Positions 1 to 10,000 of a stretch of DNA of 64,000 nucleotides are shown here, piece by piece; the stretch's first letter is position 1, and every line of letters begins with the position of its first letter. The stretch covers positions 1,839,444-1,903,443 of the forward strand of contig JAHQRK010000016.1 in assembly GCA_019828595.1 (NCBI GenBank), given 5' to 3'. The notes under the pieces are model-generated. The model searched no databases, was not told the origin of the DNA, and saw nothing but the letters and a program-made list of their open reading frames with translations. The DNA is from Aphanomyces cochlioides (taxonomy: Eukaryota; Oomycota; Saprolegniomycetes; Saprolegniales; Verrucalvaceae). The translations under genes and the position numbers were made by a program.

Positions 1-2788
1 AGGAGGAAGAACCAACCTTCCTGAAATCCAAGTTGGCAACGCAGGTCCCCCAGGAAGGTTGAACGTTTGACCAGCATAACCACATGGATAGTCGTCAACG
101 CCAGGCAATGCATATATTTCAGAGGCTTTGTTGCGGCCAATCATGCGCATTTTGGTGCTTTTGTTAGTCAGTTCATCCCATAATTCACCGCTGTCCGTAG
201 CCAAATAGGAAAATTCTGACGGTAACTCATTCAGAGGAAATGGTGTGGATTTCGATTTGCCTTGCTTGTGCTGACGCTTCACAGGTGTGGAGGTACCCGC
301 ACGTTCAATATGAGAAATAGTTGGCAAAATGAGTCCCACGCCACTTTGCCGTCTTTCATACACCGGCCGTTCACATTTGTACCATTCCAGAGGTTTGATG
401 CAACGGCGCTTGGAACGTCGAACTCCACCTAAAATGTGTTTGGCGTCAACTTTACATGCCCAGCGCAGTGAATACCTGAGTCACTGTCAGAAGCGTCACG
501 CAAAACGTCTCCCGCATGACTTAAAACCGTGATATTATTCTCAGCTTCCGAATCCGATCCCATTCGCGATCGGTCAGTCAAAGCAAACGAGGACTCGTCT
601 TCATACGACTCCCGAATTTTCTTTCTTGGTTTGGTCTTCGTGTTCTTGGGTTTTTTAATGGGTGACTCATTGACATCAACCGACTCAACATATTTTGTTT
701 TGACCTTCTTGGTTACTGGATCCTTTGTTTTTTGTTTTGTCATGGTTTTCTTGACAGTAGGCGGTGGCGTGCCAATTGAATGATCTGGCATGTACTTGAA
801 TATTTGTGGGTTGGAACTACGTACTTTCAGTCGGTGAAATTGGAGAGAGGTTGCCTTGAAATGGATCTCTATCGTCCTCTGGCATCCCAAATTCAAAGTC
901 ATCCTCAGTCGCAACACGCTTTTCACCTTCATTTCGAGCATTGTTAGAAAAGAGAATCACCTGGGAACCTACTATTACAACTCTGACCCTTCTTTGGAGA
1001 TGATTGACCAAGTTCTTTGAGATATCCTAGCAATGCGATGGTGTCAGTTTGTGTATACTGAAAAGATTTTACTTTGCAGACCCTTTTCTTTCGGTGGTGT
1101 GGCAATATATGATAAGCGTACTTCATTCACTGCATCGGATGCAAAGGATTCTAGCCAGATTAGAAATATTGTGTTTGTGATCAACCATTTACCTCTGTTG
1201 ATAGGAGATGGAGGTGAAGGAATAGACGACGGGGGTGGGCTGTCCTCTTGATTGAAACTAACCCCCGAGACAGAGTCTTGACGCTTATCCAAGTCTGGAG
1301 ATGATGTTTTATGACGATTGGGTTGTCGTTCACGCTTGTCATCATGTTTAGCTCGTGTTCCAAGGACTATAGGGAATCGTAAGCCGTGGATAAGTTTATC
1401 TTCGAAACCTTGTTTAGCCATTACCGAAGGATAATTCTTTTCTTCAGGACTATTTGACTTTTCCCTTCGCCCAGGCGACGATTCTACTTCGATTCGAGAG
1501 GAAATATAAACAAGAATCCTACGTCGTCCATTCGAAAATGGAGACAACATCCCGCCTGAGATGCGGTTATTTCTCGCAGATGGCTTCATGGGAGATCCTA
1601 GTGCGCGTTTGAAGAAAACACTCCGACATATCGGTTACCTCTTGCAATCGGAGAAGTTGTATGTGAGAGTGGAGTATTGACAGGAGAGACAGCGTCTGGA
1701 GAGCAAAGTAAGTCACAAATGGGTCATTGTATCAACCTCGACTTTTCACAGTTGAAGCTGGAGAAGACACGTCGCTGAACGAGAAAACTGATTGTTGTTC
1801 TCGGACTTCCGGCGTTTGATCTATGATTCTTGAGATTGGTCAAGACGCACAAACTTACTTGCAGACAAGGATTCCTTATGTGTATTCGAGGTGGATACAG
1901 TCGAAGGCTGTGTGATCACTAGGCACGAATTAGGTGTGCATTTCCAAACACATGACAACTCGTTGAAGGAAATTTCGATCGTCTAGCGAAAGGTGGAGTT
2001 GTGGTTGTCAAAGACACAGATGGATGTTCTGCAGCCACATCTAATAGTCAATATCACGCAGTTCTATTGTGTCGAAACGCTACCGGCATCAGCAGAAGGA
2101 ATGTTTTCGATTGAAGGAGCAGCATTTCCAAAACCTTGTCCTAAAATATTTGATGTTTCAAGGTTGCATGTGATGAAGTTACTCCGTTGACGACGATTCA
2201 GGTGAGTATGCTTCTTAGTAGAATGTGGAGCGGCGTTTTCACGAGTGTCCTTGTTCTTTGATGCACTGAACTGAAAGCTGGTTTCGATCCCAAGATCGCT
2301 TGTGGACGAATCTGACGATTATTTTCATTGTTGAATTGACGACAGAACACAATACCGTTAGTCGAGGAATCAGCTTGGACCCAAAATTCATGTTCATCCT
2401 CAAAACCATCGGAATTTCTTCTGGCCTCAGGCACTTGTTCGTTGGTCTTTCTTGGCGTGCGCTGGGGTGTATGTTGAATTGAAGGTTTCAGCAGCAAAGT
2501 AGTTTGTTTGACAGGTTCCTTGGCTTTTCCCAGCCCTGTGCGTGATCGCTGGATTTGGACATCTACAGCATACAATGTCCATGACGACAGTTTTACAAAT
2601 CACACTGACCATTGTCAGTTGCGTCGTCTTCCCAAAAGTCGTCTGGATCCTCAAAGCCATTTGAGTCCCGACGAACATCAGCTCGAACAACGACTCCCGA
2701 TCGCCTGTTAATCATGTACGCATGAAGAAAAGCATGTTAGAGCTTCTTACCGTCCTACAGTCGGCAACTTGGCGAGCACAGCCGACAT
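1..2788 (-). CDS. CENPC: CENP-C / Mif2 centromere protein, C-terminus cut by window edge
   Basis: Inner-kinetochore protein that binds CENP-A nucleosomes and recruits the outer kinetochore. The start ATG is at 2788; exon 1 is 2751-2788 and a 46-nt intron (2705-2750) follows. Exon 2 encodes a basic stretch and an N-terminal motif, RRDSNGFEDPDDFW, like the Mif2/CENP-C N-terminal block. Exon 3 repeats it as RRNSDGFEDEHEFW near 2380-2425. A long, low-complexity, Lys/Ser-rich middle spans several exons. The diagnostic CENP-C motif, GVRRSKRRCIKPLEWYKCER, lies at about 370-430. It is spliced in phase after the acidic exon ending DSDSG, whose intron runs about 430-475. It is followed by the start of a cupin-like dimerisation region (about 1-230), which runs off the window. 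Splicing of the middle (about 950-2200) was only partly resolved. Identification is strong from the motif order; exact exons are not. Confidence 0.78.
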
Positions 2789-2899
2789 TCCGCAGGCACT
2801 TCTTTTTGAAATTTGAAATTCAATTTTGTCCTTTCAAAACTCTGATTTTTTATTCTATATTTTTAAATATAGAATAAAATGCATTTTAAAAAATACATT

Positions 2900-3271
2900 T
2901 AAGGGCCCGTCTGGATGCCAAATAAAAAATATTGTGAAAATTCGTTATGTGATATTTTGTATTTTGGTCAAAATAATACAAACCACGTATTATAATATCA
3001 CGATAATTAAAATTTCGGACTGTCTGGATTCCCACGAAAATAAAATAATCATTGGGGAATTTGTGTGCATTATACGATATTGGGGAAAATATTCTACTTT
3101 GAGTAGAATATTATTTAATACATATTTGGCACGTTTTGAAATAAATTATTGCAATAAAATTTATGCAATATTTGGAAATCCAGACAGTGCATTATGCGAT
3201 AATCAAAATTATGCAATAATTGATCAAAATATTGCGAATTATCTCAATAATAGGTGATATCTAGACCCTAA
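2900..3271. mobile_element. Possible MITE-like AT-rich element
   Basis: The block opens with TAAGGGCCCGTCTGGATGCC and closes with a sequence whose reverse complement reads TTAGGGTCTAGATATCACC, an imperfect terminal inverted repeat. Inside, GGACTGTCTGGATTCC (about 3017-3032) faces its inverted partner GGAAATCCAGACAGT (3174-3188). Smaller palindromes such as ATTCTACTTTGAGTAGAAT are also present. Base composition is much more AT-rich than the flanks. No transposase is visible, so this would be a non-autonomous element. Target-site duplications were not established, which keeps the call tentative. Confidence 0.35.
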
Positions 3272-3449
3272 AATCTTTTGGCGCCTTTCGCAATCACAGC
3301 CAATAGCTAAGCTTCAGATTGTATGTAGCCAATCACGAAGGGGCTGAATGCTCACAAAATGCGAATATCGTCCAATTATTGAGGGATGGAGGTCTCTTTT
3401 CAATAATATTGAAAACACCCTGGAGCTTTCATCCCCTATATATTATATA

Positions 3450-3645
3450 GACGAACGGCAGTCAAATCTTGCGCATGAAAGTTAAAAATCCCTCTGAGAA
3501 GCTTTCATCCCCTATATAATATATTGGGATAATATAAAATAGGGATAATAATATATAGGGGTCATCCCCTATATAATATATAGGGGATGAAAGCTTCTCA
3601 GAGGGATTTTTAACTTTCATGCGCAAGATTTGACTGCCGTTCGTC
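3450..3645. repeat. 196-bp snap-back inverted repeat
   Basis: The left arm, starting GACGAACGGCAGTCAAATCT at 3450, is matched by its reverse complement ending at 3645. The arms are about 75 bp and nearly perfect; a loop of about 45 bp is itself rich in ATATA and CCCCTATA tracts. A third, direct copy of the inner segment (CTTTCATCCCCTATATA...) lies just outside at about 3427-3449. The RNA or single strand would form a long hairpin. It could be a foldback transposon remnant, a hairpin RNA precursor, or the product of a replication template switch. Confidence 0.8.
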
Positions 3646-3968
3646 ACGCAATGCTTTAAAGTAGATGGCTGTGCGTCGAGGGCCATTCGACTAACTTCTT
3701 CAATAGAGGGTTCCAGACAAAACAAACCTCATCCTTTCGAGTTTGACTTTATATAGTTGGACGCAAGACTATTAGCAATGGTAAGTAGTTTATAAGTGAC
3801 GTGCCATGAAGCTCGCCCCATTGATGTTTGCTGGGAAAACTCTGTTGTTGCACTTTAGTTGTCCGCCGCATTCATTTATTTGAGAAATCCGGATTTGTAG
3901 AATTTATCCGGATATATGTGGTTGATGGTTTTGGCTGGTTGAGGAGTTTTTTTCTTGGCATCAGCAAA

Positions 3969-6210
3969 ATGTCCGACAAGTTGACCCGTATTGCTATCGT
4001 GAGTGCCGATAAGTGCAAGCCTAAGAAGTGTCGGCAAGAATGCAAAAAGTCATGCCCAGTCGTGCGCATGGGAAAGATATGCATTGAAGCCACAGGCAAG
4101 TCCAAGATTGCCTACATTTCGGAATCGGTGCGAATGGTTTGTCTTAGTTTGGAATGACTTGTGCTGTAGCTTTGCATTGGTTGCGGTATTTGCGTCAAGA
4201 AGTGTCCTTTTGAAGCAATCAACATTATCAACTTGCCTAAGGTGAGTCAAGGAGGAATGCGAGATCTAATTTGCACAGGATCTCGAAAACAACACTACCC
4301 ATCGCTACGGTGCGAATACTTTCAAGTTGCATCGGTAGAATTCAAATGGCTGCATGTTTCACTTCTTCATTTTGTTCTGCATAGATTGCCCATGCCCCGT
4401 CCTGGTCAAGTGTTGGGTCTCGTCGGCACAAACGGTATTGGTAAATCTACCGCACTCAAGATTCTTGCCGGCAAATTGAAGCCTAACCTGGGTCGCTACG
4501 AATCCCCTCCTGAATGGCAAGAAATTTTGACTCATTTCCGTGGCTCGGAACTCCAAAACTATTTCACAAAGATCTTGGAGGTTGAGCTGAAACTGTCTCT
4601 CAGTCTGTTGATTCGTCATCAACTAGGATAACTTGAAGGCCATTATCAAACCTCAGTTCGTCGACCGCATTCCTAAAGCTGTCAAGGGCCAAGTAAGTCA
4701 CAGATTTGATGAAGGCGTCTGACATTTAGCTAGGTGGCGAACATTATTCGCGATCGTTGTGAAAAACCCGATATGTTGCAACACTACATGGGTGAATTGG
4801 ATTTGCTTCACATTCAAGATCGTGACGTACGGACAAATTCTTAAGATTCGCCGACCTTACAATTATTATCTTTAGTTGGAAGTGTTGTCCGGCGGGGAAT
4901 TGCAGCGTTTTGCTATCTGTTCCGTTGCAGTCCAAAAAGCCGACATTTACATGTTCGACGAACCTTCCTCGTATTTGGATGTGCGTCAGCGTCTCAAGGC
5001 CGCTTTGGTTATCCGTTCGATGGTTGAAGGCAATCACTCCTCCTACTGCATTTGCGTCGAGCACGACTTGTGTGTGTTGGATTACTTGTCGGATTTCATC
5101 TGCGTCCTCTACGGTTCTCCCAGTGCTTACGGTGTCGTGACGATGCCTTTCAGTGTCCGAGAAGGTATCAATATTTTCTTGGCTGGCTTTGTTCCCACGG
5201 AAAATCTTCGGTATGCTCGACTCGATGACACTTTGTTCTAACTTGAGTATAGTTTCCGTCAAGAAGAATTAACGTTCAAGTTGGCTCAAACTGCCGAAGA
5301 AATGCATTCCAAAGATGACACGAGTGCCAACACCTACATTTATCCTAGCATGACTAAGACCATGGTTTCAACGAAGGACAACGAAACGACTCAATTCAAG
5401 CTCCACGTCGAAGGTGGCTCCTTTGTCAACTCAGAAATTGTCTGCATGTTGGGTGAGAACGGTACTGGCAAGACCACCTTCATTCGCATGTTGGCGAACC
5501 AGCTTAAATCGGATGAATTGGAAGCTGCCGAGGCCGCCGATGACCACTACGAGATTGCCAAGGCGTCTTTGCAGTACGATACTAACGTCGTGAGCTACAA
5601 ACCCCAAAAGATTGCTCCCAAGTTCCAGGTTTGTTTTATGCAGGTCTTGTAATGTTCTAAATACATGCAACAGGGCAGCGTCCGTGCTTTGCTTCACAAG
5701 CGCATTCGTGATTCGTACATGCACCCTCAATTTATCACTGATGTGAGCAAACCGCTGAACTTGGACGACATCATTGACCAAGCTGTGCCTAACTTGTCTG
5801 GTGGTGAATTGCAGCGTGTGGCTATTGTTTTATGCTTGGGCAAGCCAGCCGACATTTATTTGATTGATGAACCATCCGCGTATTTGGATTCCGAACAACG
5901 TATTATTGCATCCAAGGTGATCAAGCGATTCATTTTGCACGCCAAGAAGTCTGCTTTTGTTGTCGAGCACGATTTTATTATGGCGACGTATTTGGCTGAC
6001 CGTGTGGTTGTTTACAAGGGTCAACCTGGTGTTGAATGTACCGCTCAATCTCCACAAAGTTTGTTGACGGGCATGAACATGTTTTTGAAGCAACTTGAAA
6101 TTACGTTCCGACGCGATCCAACCAACTACCGTCCTCGTATCAACAAACTCAACTCGGTCAAGGACACGGAACAAAAGAGCTCGGGCAATTATTTCTTCAT
6201 GGACGACTAA
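3969..6210 (+). CDS. ABCE1: ABCE1 / Rli1 ribosome-recycling ATPase
   Basis: Fe-S ABC ATPase that splits terminated ribosomes and acts in initiation and ribosome export; cytosolic and nuclear. Nine exons join in frame: 3969-4127, 4170-4241, 4279-4334, 4385-4580, 4627-4692, 4734-4826, 4876-5210, 5253-5628, 5674-6210, giving 629 residues; introns are 37-50 nt. The N-terminus has both cysteine clusters, [15 protein letters not shown] and [12 protein letters not shown], for two [4Fe-4S] centres. NBD1 has Walker [10 protein letters not shown], signature LSGGELQR and Walker [14 protein letters not shown]2 has [17 protein letters not shown] and [10 protein letters not shown]. The hinge and the C-terminal RPRINKLNS block are conserved. 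It is slightly longer than the roughly 600-residue norm because of an Ala/Glu-rich insert after NBD2 Walker A (about 5515-5580). A possible polyA signal, AATAAA, lies at 6336. Near-certain. Confidence 0.97.
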
Positions 6211-6482
6211 GTTTAAAGGCGTTGCGTGTCGTTGTAATCCAAAATCAATGACTTTTGACATCTTCATTCTTTCTGGAGATGCTGAGACTAAAATGACATG
6301 CATTCTCAGGGCGATCTTTTCGAGAAACCTTTCAAAATAAATACTTCTATTGAAATACTTACCCTACCCCGCATTTCAATCTGCAAGATCAAGTTGAAGT
6401 TTTCGGATAAAACTGTGTAATTTTATCGCGACACCAAAGAATACGCATTTGTCATTCTGCGTTTGGAGTTGTCAAGTACAAG
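6211..6482 (+). other. ABCE1 3' region and upstream of the next gene
   Basis: A 272-base gap holding the likely ABCE1 3' UTR, with AATAAA at 6336-6341, and then the promoter of the downstream gene on the same strand. No other feature is seen. Confidence 0.5.
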
Positions 6483-6938
6483 ATGGATTTCCGCTTCCTT
6501 GGCCGTCAAACGTCACGCTCGGAAGACAATACGACAAAGCCAACGACGCATCCTGCGTTTGAGCGACCCAACATAGATGCTTCGCCTTCAGGCGCTCCTC
6601 CTGTCCCGTTTGGTCACAGCGCCCCCTCGCCTTTTGGAACAGCCGTCTCGCCTGTCGCACCTGATGATAATATTGACGAGTTGCGTCATGTTCGACGGAC
6701 AAGAAGTAAATCAGAGTGTCTTTTCTTGGCAAGAAGCCATTCGAAAAACGAACTGCCTGGACCATGTCAAGATTACATCACTCAGATCCAAACTATCATG
6801 GCAAAGAATGATCCAAGTCGAGGATCACGTGCGACTTCAACTGCACCTAGCCCGTCCTCTAGAGGCACATCCCCCAAGTCAGCAACAGGACCTATTCGAC
6901 GTAATAGCGTGGCCGGAGTACCAAACTCGTCGGTCTAA
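6483..6938 (+). CDS. Hypothetical disordered protein (151 aa)
   Basis: Not recognised. A single-exon frame of 151 residues from MDFRFLGRQT to the stop at 6938. It is rich in Ser, Pro, Thr and Arg, with basic phosphosite-like motifs (RRTRSKSE and RRNSV, the latter matching a PKA or 14-3-3 style site) and no predicted membrane segment. The composition suggests an intrinsically disordered regulatory protein. An AATAAA follows at about 7030. A second overlapping frame (6577-7023) is also open but has less natural composition. The gene lies tail-to-tail with the kinase gene ending at 7049. Moderate-to-low confidence that it is coding. Confidence 0.45.
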   Translation: MDFRFLGRQTSRSEDNTTKPTTHPAFERPNIDASPSGAPPVPFGHSAPSPFGTAVSPVAPDDNIDELRHVRRTRSKSECLFLARSHSKNELPGPCQDYITQIQTIMAKNDPSRGSRATSTAPSPSSRGTSPKSATGPIRRNSVAGVPNSSV

Positions 6939-7048
6939 TTTCCGCTCGCCCGCCCCTCTTTCCACATTTCTTATTGTGTTTTGTTATGATCAACGGTTTT
7001 TGAAGAAGATCACAGGATTATGATATCAAAATAAATTATTCGTGTTCG

Positions 7049-10000
7049 TTATCCGTGGAAAAATTGATGTCGCTGGGCGTAGTTCCAGTCTTTCCCGAAT
7101 TTGATCATAGCCAAGAGTTTTGTAGTGTGCTCGCTTTGTGCCTTGGTAATCAATTTACATGTTGAGCACCGATAGACTTTCCATTCTCCACTGAAAATTA
7201 CCAACTCTTCATCACAAATTTTTGAAAGTTGTTCCCAGTGATCCCATTGAGCAATGTTCACTGTGGTGCTACTATTCATGGATACATCAATCCACAACAA
7301 AGGACTGATGGAGTTGAGGAATAATTTGATGGGGCTTAGTAATGGCATGCATATTGAACAGAGCTGACATGTCGAGGTACAGCATGGGGTTGGAGTAGTT
7401 GATGTTTGAATGGCATTCGTTCCACATATACACTACGCTTACATGAGGATTTGAGATAGTTGAAAAACTACCTGGTACGCTGGAGTCGAGAATGAGACCC
7501 AACACCGCTTTTCTTCCCAACATAAAATTGACGCCAGCTCTTCGTTTTTAGGTATCAGAGCGGTATCATTAGGTCTCCAAAGCTGCTTAACAATTTCAAG
7601 GGTCGAGAGGCCGAAGAAAGTCATTTGGAAAACAAACATTGCTGGCATTATGCCACGCAACATTTCTTGTGAGGTGACACTCACCAAAACCTACACACTT
7701 GTTGTAAGATTAAAGATTTATAGATGCACAAACCGTCTTATTTGTCAAATACAAGTCCCACAAGACTTTACACAACAATTGACCTTGTTTTAAGAAGTGC
7801 TCTGCGAAGTGCATTTCCTGAGCACTTGACGAAGTCGACTGGGGCTGTGGCACTGCTAAACATGACTTTGGTCGAACAGTAGCGGTGTTTGTGCAACACG
7901 TGAGGTAAAGCACCGACTCTCCATCCCAGTCAACCTTGTAGCCGAGATAAATTCGATGGAAAAGTTTGATTTTATCCCATCTTTCGGGACGGTGCATATC
8001 AAGTATACGGACTTGGTTACACATGATATCTATTGGTGTTAATGCAGGCGTCAATGGAATGGATTTATCAGCCAACTGTAGCTCGTAATTACTTAGTATG
8101 TCTTGTATAGCTTTTAAGTCAGGTCGATGTTGTGGTTGTCGAACTAAAATGAAATTCAAGAGATCGCTGACAACAATGAGTTGATTTTGTGCGTCGGATT
8201 CGTCTTTAGACCTGGACAATATGCTTTCATAGAGAAGTCGTTTATGCTCCAGCGTCAAAATCGGCTCGTTTGACTTCGTCAAATGGGAAAAAAGCCTTGG
8301 CCATTCTTCTATTGCCATCTCAATGAACATTGTCTCGAAACTAACGACTTACCACTTTCAAATAGCATTTTACCAGTGATGAGTTCGAAAAGCAAACAGC
8401 CAAGCGACCAAATGTCAGAAGCAAAATTTATGCCTTCTGAAAAGGCTAGCATTTCTGGGCTCTTGATTGCTTCAGTGCCGCGAGTGTACTGGCAATTTTT
8501 GAAATCCTTTTGGGCAGTGTGCAAATATGATTCCCCGAAATCTCCGAGGCAGACATCAAATCGAGATAGTTCAGAGTTTCGAACCAAAACATTATCACAC
8601 TGTCAATTACTCAAATCAAGTTCTGCAAATTAATTACCTTGATGTCGAAGTGAGCGACTGACGAAGCATGAATTTGTGAGACTGCAAGACAAACCTAAAC
8701 AATACAGCGTTTTGTCTTAACAATTGCTCGTACCTTTGAAAAAACACCTAACATTATACGAACAGTCAGTCCTGAGTCGAATATATTTCGCCAGTCCCTT
8801 AAGTTCATCGTGCAATATTCCATAGCAATAAAGTACCCGTCACTAGACAATCCATATTCATATATTTGTGTAGCTGCTTTATTTCCTCGAAGATGCTCTA
8901 GTATTGTAACCTTTTCACATTCAGCACATCAAACAAAGTATTGTGTTACCTCATTGTACACTGCATAAAGAACTGACCTTTCGTGAGGAAACTTCTGGAT
9001 TCCAATTATCTTTAACGCGATGCTCTGGCGGCTGTAATCAGTATGATAACGAAACAATGGAACGTTTGATGTGCACCGATACGTTGTTCCAAATGCCCCT
9101 TGTCTATGCGGATCAAACCCTCGATAGAATACGACTCTCTCTGAGAAGAACAGGGTCGATAACTTCAACAACCTGATTTTGGATTGAAAGCGCAAAGGAT
9201 TCAAATCGTAAATCGAAGCTATCATTTCTGGAATGGCGGTCTTTGCTCTTACGGAATTCAGGTGCATTTGCAACAAAAACAGAATATCAAGGCCCAAGTT
9301 TTGTCCTTTTGGGCTGCCAAATCGACCACAATAACGCAAACTTAAATGCTGGTGATCATTTGTACAAATCAAAGAATTCAGAAGGGTCTGAGTAAGTTTT
9401 AGGTGCATATCCACACAGCATGTCAAGTTCACTTTATCGAGTGGGTTAATGTCATCACAAGCTTTAGTGCCTTTCGGTTGAGGAATGTCAGGGCAAAGCG
9501 ATGCAACTTTTGATAGTTGGAGAGGAGGTAGACTAAACTTTCCAGTTTGCACGGGTGCCGAGCTTAATTTGTTTATCATCGACGCAGTATCGGGAACGTG
9601 TGCTTCAATCTCGGTTTTTAGCGGAAACAACTGTGAGAGAGTGAATTCGAGTATATTGTTGAAAGTTTCTCCTTGAAAACAACACAGCAAGCAATCCCAT
9701 AACAACTTTCGATATTCTGTCGTGTGACCTGCTCTCTCGAGGTAGTAGCTCTCGAGAAATATATTGAATAATTGCCGATAACAATCATGCGGGATTTCGA
9801 TTCCAGGCACGTATGTCTAAGAATTGCACAGTTAGCCAAAAATTTCAAATCAGGGTACAGGAAGCAGTAAATATTCTCTTAATGCGGCATGGGTGTATGC
9901 GTTTTCGAGAAGTTGGAGAAAAGCGGCAGTGTCCTTGGGTATAATATGTACGAATATTAAATTTATTGAGACAGATGATATGTTGTCCCAATCTTTTGAT

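Larger units (their letters stand above)
2789..3968. other. Intergenic region between CENP-C and ABCE1
   Basis: About 1.2 kb without a convincing gene. It divides into an AT-rich, palindrome-rich block (2900-3271), an ordinary spacer, a large snap-back palindrome (3450-3645), and about 320 bases upstream of ABCE1 that must contain its promoter. CENP-C and ABCE1 diverge from this interval. Open frames inside it are unsupported: 143 codons in AT-rich DNA, and 87 codons running through the palindrome. Confidence 0.6.

Noticed and set aside
2826..3257. 143-codon plus-strand open frame
   Set aside because: It lies entirely in the AT-rich palindromic block. The peptide is Ile/Asn/Tyr-rich with no domain, as expected of AT-rich non-coding DNA.
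3462..3725. 87-codon minus-strand open frame
   Set aside because: It runs through both arms of the snap-back palindrome, so half of it is dictated by the inverted repeat. No recognisable protein.
6577..7023. Alternative 148-codon frame overlapping the small disordered protein
   Set aside because: Only one frame can be the main product. The other frame has a better-placed start and a coherent low-complexity composition. Not fully excluded.
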